From a virus: DNA of 64,000 nucleotides. The notes beneath the pieces were generated by a model. The model did not search any database. It was not told the DNA's origin and saw only the letters and a program-made list of their open reading frames with translations. Below, one piece after another: positions 1 to 7,023 of the stretch. The stretch's first letter is position 1, and each line of letters begins with the position of its first letter. A program made the translations under genes and the position numbers. Location of the stretch: the IMG/VR virus record IMGVR_UViG_3300001683_000001, positions 1-64,000 of that record. The stretch is one strand, 5' to 3'.

Positions 1-1
1 G

Positions 2-103
2 TTCGTGGGATGGGGCCACATGCTCTCGCAAGGTGGAGTGTGCTGTGACGAGTGCAATTGGACTAAGGTTCTCCCGGCGAGAATGAAGGGGGTTCACCTA
101 TGA
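2..103 (+). CDS. Partial zinc-ribbon protein, C-terminal end
   Basis: Only the last 33 residues are inside the window; the start lies upstream. The readable end has CCDEC followed by a KVLPARM segment. The same pattern (CCDLC then VVLPARM) occurs in the protein at 326-688, so the two are paralogues. The stop codon overlaps the next start (ATGA), which indicates translational coupling in one operon. The paired cysteines suggest a zinc site; the function is not known. Confidence 0.6.
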   Translation, partial: FVGWGHMLSQGGVCCDECNWTKVLPARMKGVHL

Positions 104-333
104 GTATCGAAGCAACAGAACACCACGAAATCGTCCTTGAGGTCGAGTCAGAACTCAGAGGGCTACGCAAGGCGTTCGACTTGGTGCAGATTCACATCGA
201 GTCCTCTGCTGGTATCAAGGAAGGCGGCACGATGGAAATATATTTCAGGGCGGCATTGAGTTCAATCAATGAAGAAATCGAGTTCGCTCAGGGAGTCTTG
301 GACGAGATTACGGAGGATGATGAAGATGAGTGA
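100..333 (+). CDS. Small acidic helical protein, unknown function
   Basis: 77 residues, strongly acidic with a run of Asp/Glu at the C-terminus and a predicted mostly helical body. No cysteines and no recognisable motif. It starts on the ATG that overlaps the stop of the upstream zinc-ribbon gene, and its own stop overlaps the next start, so it sits inside a tightly packed operon. Overlaps of this kind on both sides make it a real gene despite its size. Confidence 0.65.
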   Translation: MSIEATEHHEIVLEVESELRGLRKAFDLVQIHIESSAGIKEGGTMEIYFRAALSSINEEIEFAQGVLDEITEDDEDE

Positions 334-688
334 GGTGCATGAGTGTTGCATCTGCTTCCAGCCGATGACCCACCCCTACATCGAGGATGACTATCTCGGC
401 AACGATGCCTACCCTGTGAAGGATGGCCGGTGCTGTGACCTGTGTGATTGCACAGTAGTCCTACCAGCCCGAATGCGGAGGCCGGGAACGATGTCGAACG
501 CCGCCCTGTTCATGATGCAGACCTCGATAATCGGTCGGGTGGCGAAGATACGCTTGAAGGCAGAGATAGGATTGTTAGACCATCCCGATTGCACCGAACC
601 CGAATGGATAAACCGACTGATGGAGATTGAGAAGGAGATGCACGACACCGCCATCCCCTTCTGCTTTCAGGAGGATGATGACGCATGA
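326..688 (+). CDS. Zinc-ribbon protein
   Basis: 120 residues. The N-terminus has CCIC near residue 7 and CCDLC near residue 36, a probable four-cysteine zinc site, followed by VVLPARM, which is shared with the truncated protein at the left edge of the window. The C-terminal half looks helical and has no known motif. The start at 326 overlaps the upstream stop; a longer reading from 269 is open but would overlap the preceding gene by 65 bases. Role unknown; it could bind nucleic acid or protein. Confidence 0.65.
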   Translation: MSEVHECCICFQPMTHPYIEDDYLGNDAYPVKDGRCCDLCDCTVVLPARMRRPGTMSNAALFMMQTSIIGRVAKIRLKAEIGLLDHPDCTEPEWINRLMEIEKEMHDTAIPFCFQEDDDA

Positions 689-813
689 GCCGATGCAAGG
701 GTAATTTCCATCCCCATTGTGTCGAGGGGCGTTGCGCCTGTTGTATCAATTGGGAAGAATACCACTTCTCGATGTGCCGCTGTTGCGGGTTCCAATTTGA
801 GGTGAGCGAATGA
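685..813 (+). CDS. Tiny cysteine-rich zinc-finger protein
   Basis: 42 residues with eight cysteines and two histidines, arranged as C-x7-C near the start, then CACC and finally CRCC. This would suit one or two zinc knuckles. Start and stop both overlap neighbouring genes by four bases (ATGA), supporting a real gene. Function unknown. Confidence 0.6.
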   Translation: MSRCKGNFHPHCVEGRCACCINWEEYHFSMCRCCGFQFEVSE

Positions 814-980
814 GCGACCAAGTTCTCAGATGCGACAACGACGAATGCCGCATCGTCATATTCACAATGCAATCTCCGAAGTCCCGCCACAGGCAGATTG
901 AGGCGCGCATCTGCCCCGCTTGCATGATGGTTGCTCGATATGATTCGCGCGGGACTCCACTTGGGGAGGTGAGCGAATGA
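810..980 (+). CDS. Small zinc-ribbon protein
   Basis: 56 residues. CDNDEC near residue 8 and CPAC near residue 37 form a standard four-cysteine zinc ribbon. It ends in GEVSE, almost the same as the FEVSE end of the preceding protein. Coupled by ATGA overlaps on both sides. No function can be assigned. Confidence 0.6.
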   Translation: MSDQVLRCDNDECRIVIFTMQSPKSRHRQIEARICPACMMVARYDSRGTPLGEVSE

Positions 981-1606
981 GTGACGACACCGAGATTATG
1001 TTCCCGATGATGGCCTTGCGGTTCATGAGCGAAGGCGGTATTCCACCTGACCTCTGCGACCCAAACGGCGACCCGATGGGTATCGGTGATGTGGCGTCCC
1101 TCTTGCTCCCTGCCTTCCAAGAACTCTGCGTAGGCATGGGCGTCAGCATGGACTTGATGATGGGTCGAGTGGCTGGTGAGGATTGGATAGCATTCACCGA
1201 TTCCGTCCATGAGGACAAAGAGGCATTCCAACATCCCGACAACGACTCACCGACCAAGCATGGGGTCGAGGCGGCGAAGGGAGGGGTGGACACGGCTGTT
1301 ATCCTCCCTCCCACCGGCGTCAGTTTTCAATCCGAGGACTTCAAAATCGAGGTCGATAGGATTGTTAAGGACTTCATGGAGAAGCAGGGCAGCGCGCTCG
1401 TCGAGGACATGAGGGGGTCAGAGGACCCTGAGTCGGTTAGAAGCCCTCAGATTGGCTCCATTGAGGAAGATACGGGCAGTTCCGACGACCCTGAGGTGTG
1501 TGGGTGCGAGTATCACCCCCGAAGCACCTACGAGTGTCCCTCCTGTTGGCGCGCGAGGAACGCCGAGTGGGATGTTGAGAATCCTGAGGACGGTGAGGAC
1601 GAGTGA
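977..1606 (+). CDS. Unknown protein with C-terminal zinc ribbon
   Basis: 209 residues. The first 100 residues are hydrophobic and acidic with several methionines; a charged linker follows, and the end carries CGC and CPSC, a probable zinc ribbon. The start overlaps the upstream stop. The protein continues the pattern of the left-hand operon, in which nearly every product carries paired cysteines. No family was recognised. Confidence 0.65.
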   Translation: MSDDTEIMFPMMALRFMSEGGIPPDLCDPNGDPMGIGDVASLLLPAFQELCVGMGVSMDLMMGRVAGEDWIAFTDSVHEDKEAFQHPDNDSPTKHGVEAAKGGVDTAVILPPTGVSFQSEDFKIEVDRIVKDFMEKQGSALVEDMRGSEDPESVRSPQIGSIEEDTGSSDDPEVCGCEYHPRSTYECPSCWRARNAEWDVENPEDGEDE

Positions 1607-1611
1607 CCGCG

Positions 1612-1758
1612 ATGGGAGAGCATCGGTGGGGGAGTCAATTCAAACTGACTCGCACCCGCAGGTGGTGGGTCTGCGACAAGTGCGGCCACCAACGGTCAGG
1701 TGGCCTATACAGAAGTCCTCCGAAGGCTGGATGCAAGGGCGACGGGAGTGAGTCCTGA
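1612..1758 (+). CDS. Small basic zinc-ribbon protein
   Basis: 48 residues, rich in Arg and Trp (RRWWVCDKCGH), with one CxxC and a later Cys. The ATG at 1612 is six bases after the upstream stop, and the stop overlaps the next ATG at 1758. An in-frame GTG at 1603 is another possible start. Probably a zinc-stabilised nucleic-acid-binding peptide, by inference only. Confidence 0.55.
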   Translation: MGEHRWGSQFKLTRTRRWWVCDKCGHQRSGGLYRSPPKAGCKGDGSES

Positions 1759-2396
1759 TGGCCTACAACACGCGGCGCAAGCAGGGAGGCCGGAGAGGCA
1801 AGCCCGTCACGCCAGCGCGCGGGAACCACCACCTACAACAGCGACCCATCATCGAGCAGGGATGCAAGAATGTGAGGTTGAATGGGTGTATGCTGAACGC
1901 TCATCAGAATGTGCTGGCGATGCTGACCCGGAAGGGACTCAGGAAGGTCAAGGATGGGAACCCTGACTTGGTGAGAATCGAGGTCGGCTCGATGGGCTTC
2001 CATTCGGATGACGGGTGGAAGACCCATTGGGAGTTCGGTGGGCCTCGTCAGCAGAAGGCCGAGCAGTTCGCCTCAGTCAGAGGCGGGGCTGTGGACGCTC
2101 ACGCTTGGGTCGTCTATACCACCCCGCAGGGTCAGGAGGTCATCATTGACCCCTACTTCTCTGCCTACGCTAACTACGCTCGCCAATGGGGAATCAAGAC
2201 GACGGATGTGAGTGCTTCTCGCGTCTTCCACAGCCTACGATTAGACGGTAGTGAGAAGGCCATAGAGCAACACGATATACTCAACATGATGATGGTCATC
2301 TTGACCGCCCAAACGGCTCCCAAGATTGCTCGCATCATCAAGCAGATTGGGAAGGCTCAACGACGCTTCGCCATCGGGGGTGATGAGAGTGAGTGA
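1758..2396 (+). CDS. Papain/transglutaminase-like fold protein
   Basis: 212 residues with a basic N-terminus. The middle holds GCKNVRLNGCMLNAHQN, then DAHAWVVYT and EVIIDPYF. The order Cys, then His-x-Trp, then an Asp-Pro after a hydrophobic strand is what is seen in transglutaminase-like and related cysteine-peptidase folds. The protein at 3523-4377 shows the same triad. Substrate unknown; it could process a viral or host protein. The match rests on the motif only, with no alignment. Confidence 0.5.
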   Translation: MAYNTRRKQGGRRGKPVTPARGNHHLQQRPIIEQGCKNVRLNGCMLNAHQNVLAMLTRKGLRKVKDGNPDLVRIEVGSMGFHSDDGWKTHWEFGGPRQQKAEQFASVRGGAVDAHAWVVYTTPQGQEVIIDPYFSAYANYARQWGIKTTDVSASRVFHSLRLDGSEKAIEQHDILNMMMVILTAQTAPKIARIIKQIGKAQRRFAIGGDESE

Positions 2397-2586
2397 CCTC
2401 GCTTCCCAAATCCAAGCCGACCGTGTTCGGCAAGCCGCCGCGAAAGTCGCATATCGTCAGCGAAAGCAAGCCGCGAAAAACCGGAACCAACCGACCGATT
2501 CACAGCGCAATTGTTCCACAGAACATGCGCGATTCTCGCGTGCGTGCGCGCACCCACGCGCGAGGCGAGGTGATGACCGTGACTAA
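2383..2586 (+). CDS. Small basic protein whose C-terminus is made of repeat A
   Basis: 67 residues; the first 40 are Ala/Gln/Arg/Lys rich and helical. The last third is encoded by a copy of the dispersed palindrome and its CG hairpin (2512-2567), so the reading frame may originally have ended elsewhere. A second frame (2393-2707) is also open through this stretch and would join the next gene. The start is coupled to the upstream gene by overlap. Moderate doubt remains over which frame is used. Confidence 0.4.
   Translation: MRVSDLASQIQADRVRQAAAKVAYRQRKQAAKNRNQPTDSQRNCSTEHARFSRACAHPRARRGDDRD
2512..2567 (+). repeat. Repeat A copy: palindrome plus CG hairpin
   Basis: TGTTCCACAGAACA (2512-2525) followed by a CG-alternating segment that starts CTCGCGTG and ends CACGCGCGAG. 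Both parts are inverted repeats. It lies within the small basic gene, directly before the ribosome site of the gene at 2573. Confidence 0.8.
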
Positions 2587-2707
2587 TTCGCATGATTGGG
2601 AGTGGGTCAAATTGGCCGACCCGGCTCATCGAGGATTCCATCTCTGCAAGCGATGTGGGGTCCGAGTCATCGGCGGCATCAAGAGATTGATAGTGGGGTG
2701 TGTCTGA
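2573..2707 (+). CDS. Small zinc-binding protein
   Basis: 44 residues with HLCKRCG near the middle and a final Cys. GAGGTG just upstream is a good ribosome site and decides this ATG. The stop codon overlaps the next ATG at 2707. A longer reading from GTG 2393 would add residues encoded by repeat A, but the ribosome site favours the short form. Confidence 0.55.
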   Translation: MTVTNSHDWEWVKLADPAHRGFHLCKRCGVRVIGGIKRLIVGCV

Positions 2708-3282
2708 TGCCAAATGTGCTACACCCCCATGACTACGATGAGTGGAATCATGTGAAGGCAAGGGCGCAGTATTATACTCCGGCGAAAAGGACATCGAGCA
2801 TGCACAGGCAGAAGGAGATAGACACCATAGAGGGTCGCATACAGCGTAAGGAACTCATCCCGGTCACAGGACGCACCCGCGTCCCACGCAGAGGCATAGG
2901 ACGCATCGTAGTATCTCTCTGCGGGAGGGAGGTCCGAGTCTATCACCTGTCTTGGTCGGCGTTGTCTTGCGAATGTGGTGAGAAACATGAGAAGGCTGAT
3001 TTTTTCGTAGTGAACCCCAATCCCAATCCTCGCCCTAACGACAACCCCTACGATGACCGTCCATGCCTTGAGTGTGGAGAGGTGGTCGAGCAAATCGGAG
3101 TCGGACGACCTCGTATTGTTTGTGCGGGGGAGTGTGCGAGGTTGCTGAACATCAAACAGACCGCCTCGCGTAGTAGCGACGAGAGAGAGCGAGAGCGAGA
3201 GAGGGCAGGGAGAGCGAGAGCGAGAGCGAGGTCGGCGGCAAGAAGGGCTACGGCACATCTCAGGGTTGGTCTGCATGAGTGA
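2707..3282 (+). CDS. Unknown protein with zinc site and Arg/Glu tail
   Basis: 191 residues. It has CGREV and SCECGEKHEK in the middle and CLECGEVVEQ followed by CAGEC later, so one or two zinc sites. The C-terminus is a run of ER and RA dipeptides encoded by a purine-rich simple repeat (about 3179-3232) and is probably disordered and nucleic-acid binding. The start overlaps the preceding stop; the end overlaps the next start at 3275. Confidence 0.6.
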   Translation: MPNVLHPHDYDEWNHVKARAQYYTPAKRTSSMHRQKEIDTIEGRIQRKELIPVTGRTRVPRRGIGRIVVSLCGREVRVYHLSWSALSCECGEKHEKADFFVVNPNPNPRPNDNPYDDRPCLECGEVVEQIGVGRPRIVCAGECARLLNIKQTASRSSDERERERERAGRARARARSAARRATAHLRVGLHE

Positions 3283-3463
3283 TACCATCGAGTATGAGTG
3301 CCTCACGGATGGGTGTGGGTGCAGGTGTAGGAGCATGACTTCCCTGAGGAACTTGGGGCTGGCTACCTACTCTCGCCACATCATGCACCCTCGCTCGACC
3401 AATTACATCATGTTCTGTCGCAAACACTTCTCGGACTACCTCCACCGACGGGGGTGGATGTGA
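3275..3463 (+). CDS. Small cysteine-rich protein
   Basis: 62 residues. Cysteines at CLTDGCGCRCR near the start and FCRKHF near the end can form a treble-clef-like or zinc-ribbon site. Chosen from ATG 3275, which overlaps the upstream stop; the stop at 3461-3463 overlaps the next tiny gene. No family recognised. Confidence 0.55.
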   Translation: MSDTIEYECLTDGCGCRCRSMTSLRNLGLATYSRHIMHPRSTNYIMFCRKHFSDYLHRRGWM

Positions 3464-3522
3464 TGTCCGATTCCACATGGACAAATACATCATTTGACCA
3501 TTCAAAGTTCAAGGTGGCCTGA
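3463..3522 (+). CDS. Very short coupled peptide gene, 19 residues
   Basis: ATG 3463 overlaps the upstream TGA, and the TGA at 3520-3522 is immediately followed by the ATG of the next gene. The frame therefore fills the gap exactly between two genes in the same style as the rest of the operon. The peptide is polar (MSDSTWTN...KFKVA). It may act only to couple translation. Its small size leaves doubt. Confidence 0.4.
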   Translation: MSDSTWTNTSFDHSKFKVA

Positions 3523-4377
3523 ATGAGTTTTAAGAGCATAACGCGCGAGCGCAGGGCCATCGCCAAAGCACTCGATTACCTCGCTTCCACCGCCTCTCAG
3601 GTGTGGGGCTACACAGCACCGGGGTCGTGCGTGACGGAGGCCCACATCATCGCAAAGGTCCTCACCCGATACTTCGGCATTCCCTCGACCGTGATAGCCG
3701 CCGACATGAGCGCATGGAACTCTGCCTCCGAGGCGAATCAGATGGAGATAGAGCAACGGCTCAAGGACGGCCATCCTCCTGAGAAGATGTTCGATGACCT
3801 CGGTATGAAGAATGGTATATTCCTCCGCCTGAGTCACAAAGGCCACGACGGGACTGACCCCAATTACGAGGGTCGCACCAACCCTCGCCATTATGGCCCC
3901 GACGCAGAGGGGTATGACGGTCACACAATCGTCCAAACACCGAACTTCATCATTGACTCCACGCTTGGTCAAATCAACCGCGACGAGCGCATCCAAGCAC
4001 CGAAGGTCATGGTGTATGAGCGCAAGCACTTCGGCCCGTTGTCTGACGACTATTCATGGCTGATGAACGAGGTCCCTATCCCGACGGCTCCCGTAGGCGC
4101 GAGGCCGGTTGGCTACGATGCCGATGGGAACCTCCATCCCCTCGACATGACGAAGGTCAGAGTCGAGAGTTTGGGGATGCTGACTCCGCATTCAATCAAG
4201 CCTGAGAAGGTGGCTATCGTGAAGGTGGGAGAGGACACATGGTTGGCCCTCTGCCTACGCCCCGACATCTCGGTTGAGAAGGAGATGGAGATTCATCAAT
4301 TCGACAATGGATGGTTCGGGCAGACGAACGCCATGAGCCGCACCGTCGAGAAGCGTCTGCGGCGGTCGGGTGCATGA
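3523..4377 (+). CDS. Transglutaminase/papain-like fold protein
   Basis: 284 residues. A Cys-His-Asp set fits the transglutaminase-like superfamily: GSCVTEAH (Cys36) at the start of a helix, GHTIV (His134) and FIIDSTLGQ (Asp145). This is the same arrangement as in the 1758-2396 protein. Such domains act as cysteine peptidases or amide-bond enzymes; the target here is unknown. The gene follows the 19-residue peptide without a gap and overlaps the next start by four bases. Confidence in the fold is moderate and in any specific activity low. Confidence 0.55.
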   Translation: MSFKSITRERRAIAKALDYLASTASQVWGYTAPGSCVTEAHIIAKVLTRYFGIPSTVIAADMSAWNSASEANQMEIEQRLKDGHPPEKMFDDLGMKNGIFLRLSHKGHDGTDPNYEGRTNPRHYGPDAEGYDGHTIVQTPNFIIDSTLGQINRDERIQAPKVMVYERKHFGPLSDDYSWLMNEVPIPTAPVGARPVGYDADGNLHPLDMTKVRVESLGMLTPHSIKPEKVAIVKVGEDTWLALCLRPDISVEKEMEIHQFDNGWFGQTNAMSRTVEKRLRRSGA

Positions 4378-4655
4378 GTCGAAAGGTCAGGCGCAGAGAA
4401 GGGCGCATAGCCGTCGTCAAGTGGGCGATGGTTGGAATGGTGGGTCAAACTCATTTCACGGCCTCAGATTGCGCCTATCATATCAGGAATGCCGAGTATA
4501 TTCCGATGGTGTGCGGCATCCAGCGAAGTAGCGCGCATCTGTGGGCCTCCGCGCATCGCGTGGGGAACATCTTGACGGCGATGGCTCGGCGTGGTGAAAT
4601 CAAGATGGAGGCTCCACCGGGAGTCGCTCACATCTACACTCTGCTTGACGAGTGA
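4374..4655 (+). CDS. Small basic protein, possible winged helix
   Basis: 93 residues, with a basic N-terminus (MSRKVRRREGR). The later pattern of helices, including RVGNILTAMARRGEIK followed by a short strand pair ending IYTLLDE, resembles the recognition helix and wing of a winged-helix domain. It is the last gene of the left-hand operon and overlaps the preceding stop. It could be a regulator; this is inference. Confidence 0.5.
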   Translation: MSRKVRRREGRIAVVKWAMVGMVGQTHFTASDCAYHIRNAEYIPMVCGIQRSSAHLWASAHRVGNILTAMARRGEIKMEAPPGVAHIYTLLDE

Positions 4656-4720
4656 ACCCTCGACCCCTCCGGTCGTAGGAATCTCAGACTACTTGAACTC
4701 CGCAAGGTCGAGGATTTTCC

Positions 4721-4736
4721 ATGTTCGGGAGAACAT
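4721..4736. repeat. Repeat A palindrome (GGGA core)
   Basis: ATGTTC-GGGA-GAACAT, 65 bases after the end of the left-hand operon, without a neighbouring CG hairpin. Confidence 0.7.
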
Positions 4737-4784
4737 CCTCGATTCCACATCGAATCTCAGCGAGTTTTTTCTCGTTAAATCATC

Positions 4785-4804
4785 GAAAAAAAGATGTTTT
4801 TTTC
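4785..4804 (+). terminator. A/T stem with T-run, probable terminator
   Basis: Perfect inverted repeat of eight bases each side (GAAAAAAA, GATG loop, TTTTTTTC), with another T-run at 4765-4770. It lies 130 bases after the end of the long left-hand operon. T-rich tracts are the usual archaeal termination signal. The region 4656-5238 otherwise holds three repeat A palindromes, one D motif without a clear gene, and the inverted repeat at 5138-5190. Confidence 0.5.
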
Positions 4805-4826
4805 TCGTTTTGTCGGTGGCTTTCAA

Positions 4827-4916
4827 TGTTCCACAGAACAAATCGTCGGAATCAGGCTGAAATCGGGGTTCTGTGGAACATTTCGGAATCCCTCGCGTGC
4901 GCGCGCGCGGGGGCGA
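4827..4916. repeat. Two facing repeat A palindromes plus CG segment
   Basis: TGTTCCACAGAACA at 4827-4840, its opposite-orientation relative GGTTCTGTGGAACA at 4867-4880, then CCTCGCGTGCGCG... to about 4916. Between them is GAATCAGGCTGAAATCG, a segment that recurs near other copies (31112 and, inverted, 21158). Confidence 0.75.
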
Positions 4917-4928
4917 GGTGGCGATTCT

Positions 4929-4943
4929 TTCAAGACGGTGGGA
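4929..4943 (+). promoter_or_regulatory. Motif D without an obvious gene
   Basis: TTCAAGACGGTGGGA is an exact match to the motif before replication genes, but no ATG lies 15-17 bases downstream. Either the gene has decayed or a non-ATG start is used. Confidence 0.5.
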
Positions 4944-5137
4944 GTCAGAGGGGAGATTGCGAACGGCAATCATCTCCACCTTGTCTGCAAACAGGGTGTC
5001 GGGGGTGCGGGGGCCGGTCGTGGTGTGCTAACTCACCTCATATCCCCGCATTCCCACCTACCAAGATTCAAGAGGGTGGGACACATCGTCAGGTCGCTTT
5101 CGGATAAATCATGGCCTCTCGCTTCATTGTGAGAGGG

Positions 5138-5190
5138 GTGACGGTGGGCCGGGAGTGAGGGTGGTTCCTCGGTTATAACCCACCGTCACC
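5138..5190. repeat. 12-base inverted repeat carrying the D core
   Basis: GGTGACGGTGGG (5138-5149) and CCCACCGTCACC (5179-5190) are perfect complements separated by 29 bases. Each arm contains the GACGGTGGG core of motif D, one on each strand. It lies upstream of the membrane protein gene at 5239. Confidence 0.6.
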
Positions 5191-5238
5191 GGCAACCCAA
5201 CCGCCTCTGAGATTAACCACCACTCATCCAATGAATCT

Positions 5239-5670
5239 GTGTCTGCGCTGCGCGGTATTGGAGTGGTTAAATCGGTTATAGCCCTCTGCATCGTAATGAT
5301 GCTCGTCCTTGCTATCATGATGCCCCCTCTGCCTGAGCGAGTGATAATATGGTGGGACGAAGGTCAATGCTGGTGGTTCGATGGAACCATCGAGGACAAG
5401 TGGATTGAGGAAGGCGATGGGAATGCTCTGACGAAGGACTACCTGTTCCTCGTCAATGGAACTCTTAGTGACCTCGATGAAGACGGGATAACTCCGATGT
5501 TCGGCAACAACACGACCCGCATCTCGATGGTCATGCACGGCGATGCGTGGGACTACGATTGGTTTGAGGTCGGCATGTATTACGAGGGGTATGCGTGCGA
5601 CACCGTTCCCTTGCGAGAGGCGGTCATATCAGGGACACTTGAAATCCTGATTTGGGCGACAGATTCTTGA
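5239..5670 (+). CDS. Membrane-anchored or secreted small protein
   Basis: 143 residues from GTG 5239. A hydrophobic stretch at about residues 10-28 is a signal anchor or signal peptide; the rest is acidic, Trp-rich and contains two N-x-T sites, so it probably faces outside. No cleavage site is certain. A GTG eight codons downstream is another possible start. Unknown function; position next to a SprT-like peptidase operon gives no clear clue. Confidence 0.55.
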   Translation: MSALRGIGVVKSVIALCIVMMLVLAIMMPPLPERVIIWWDEGQCWWFDGTIEDKWIEEGDGNALTKDYLFLVNGTLSDLDEDGITPMFGNNTTRISMVMHGDAWDYDWFEVGMYYEGYACDTVPLREAVISGTLEILIWATDS

Positions 5671-5678
5671 CGGTGGGG
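5664..5678 (+). promoter_or_regulatory. Motif D, 16 bases before ATG 5695
   Basis: TTCTTGACGGTGGGG, one of ten copies at a fixed distance from a start codon. It overlaps the last codons of the upstream gene, so a new transcript probably begins here. Confidence 0.6.
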
Positions 5679-5694
5679 CTGAGTAGCAACGGGC

Positions 5695-5865
5695 ATGGAA
5701 CGAGCGTGGAAGTTTGGTGTGACCGACCAACCACAGCGTATGGGGCGTAGCATCCAAGCCATCGTGTTAGCCAATCCAATAGGGACAGAGTTCGTGCTAA
5801 AACGAGAGGACGATATGATAGTCATCAGACCGAGAGGACAGCCCCATGATTTCCAAGATGACTAA
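5695..5865 (+). CDS. Small protein before the SprT-like peptidase
   Basis: 56 residues, with a strand-rich middle (SIQAIVLANPIGTEFVLKRE) that looks like a small beta-fold such as an AbrB or SH3-like unit, although no match is certain. The start is set by motif D 16 bases upstream. The stop lies 20 bases inside the next gene, so the two are translated together. Confidence 0.5.
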   Translation: MERAWKFGVTDQPQRMGRSIQAIVLANPIGTEFVLKREDDMIVIRPRGQPHDFQDD

Positions 5866-6397
5866 CCCGCTTTCAGTCGAACACCTGCTCCGGGTCAGGG
5901 AGATTTACAGGACTCTCAGGCATGAGCGAGAAGAACTATTCGGAGGGTTGCAGTTCAGCATGTCTTGGCTTCGCATCCGCTACCTCAAGCGCGGCACTAT
6001 CCGCACGATGGCTACTGCCTCGTTCGACCCACCCACGCTCTCTCTCCACAGGGATGCTTTCGACTACAACCACCCTGTCGTTCTCAGGGGTCTGATTCAC
6101 CACGAACTCATTCACTTCATTCTCGGTCCTGAGATTGGTCATTCACGCCTGTTCTCCACCTGCGAGCGCGAGTGGTGCGAGTGGGATGACTACCGCTACC
6201 ACCGAGGCAAGTTTGTGCGGCTCATCGAGGAACACGCTCGGTCAGATGGACGGCTCCACCGATACGAGTGTCCGAACTGTGAAATCGTCCTTCTCAGGTC
6301 GAGGGAGATGAAGCCCGAATCGGCTTGCTCCGATTGCTGTGAGTCATTCAACGATGGAGTATGGTCAGAGTCCTATATCTTGAGATGCGCTGATTGA
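5846..6397 (+). CDS. SprT-like zinc metallopeptidase
   Basis: 183 residues. HHELIH at residues 85-90 gives the HExxH zinc site (His86, Glu87, His90), with a third ligand probably His99 in EIGHS. A C-terminal zinc ribbon follows, CPNC and CSDCC. This domain order is that of SprT/Spartan-type proteases, which in cells cut proteins crosslinked to DNA. A role in clearing proteins from viral or host DNA is an inference. Coupled to the 56-residue gene upstream. Confidence 0.8.
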   Translation: MISKMTNPLSVEHLLRVREIYRTLRHEREELFGGLQFSMSWLRIRYLKRGTIRTMATASFDPPTLSLHRDAFDYNHPVVLRGLIHHELIHFILGPEIGHSRLFSTCEREWCEWDDYRYHRGKFVRLIEEHARSDGRLHRYECPNCEIVLLRSREMKPESACSDCCESFNDGVWSESYILRCAD

Positions 6398-6442
6398 TAA
6401 GGGACCGACAGCCCCGGCGACCTACAAAGGAGAGAATACACA

Positions 6443-6925
6443 ATGACTACAACAGTTCCGACCATAGATAAAATGACGATGAAAGCCATGACGAGGAAGG
6501 CCATTGAAGACGCCTTCGTTGCGAGGGGTTGCACGACCTCTCAGAAGACGGCGGGAGCCGTCAAATATACCCCGATTTCGTTCGGTGAAAGTGACCAGCG
6601 GCTTGCCGCGATTTACGGTTCCAAAGGCGGAGCCGCGTCGGTGTGGATTAAGGAGGAAACTTGGACGAGATTGCGACCCCATGTGAATCCCGATAATATC
6701 CGAGTCGAGGATGTAGATTTATTCGGTCGTGGCTTCCAATGGGCCGTCCATTTTGACCACCACGATGACCCCCTAATCCTACACTTGGCCGACATCGCCG
6801 TCGAGTGTGGAACTGAGCGTTGGGAGAGAGCGAAGATGCGCCGCGAGGCCGACTCTCGCCGCGAGTCCATACGGGCAGAACGCGAAGCCGAGATGGCAGA
6901 ACGGAAGCGCGACCCCTTCGCGTAG
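6443..6925 (+). CDS. Unknown protein with charged C-terminal helix
   Basis: 160 residues; AAAGGAGAG upstream is a strong ribosome site for ATG 6443. The body has alternating strands and helices (residues 20-120). The end is a long Arg/Glu helix (READSRRESIRAEREAEMAE), probably a coiled coil. No family was recognised. It stands alone between the peptidase and the gene at 7024. Confidence 0.6.
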   Translation: MTTTVPTIDKMTMKAMTRKAIEDAFVARGCTTSQKTAGAVKYTPISFGESDQRLAAIYGSKGGAASVWIKEETWTRLRPHVNPDNIRVEDVDLFGRGFQWAVHFDHHDDPLILHLADIAVECGTERWERAKMRREADSRRESIRAEREAEMAERKRDPFA

Positions 6926-7011
6926 GCGCGAACAGCGCGTGCGTGACGACCCTCGATGAACCCGTTCCATAGGAATAGTCAGATTCGGAGCATTCATAAC
7001 CAACGGCTTGA

Positions 7012-7022
7012 CCCCTACGGGG
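7012..7022 (+). promoter_or_regulatory. CCCC-TAC-GGGG hairpin just before a start codon
   Basis: A four-pair stem with a three-base loop ends one base before ATG 7024. The same stem with the loop reversed (GTA) precedes the gene at 56278, and both are preceded by TTCATAA about 20-30 bases upstream. Possibly a shared 5' leader structure. Confidence 0.45.
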
Positions 7023-7023
7023 C

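Noticed and set aside
4794-5132. Plus-strand frames of 112-128 codons in the gap
   Set aside because: They run through a T-run, two palindromes and a CG hairpin; composition is unlike real genes and no ribosome site is present.
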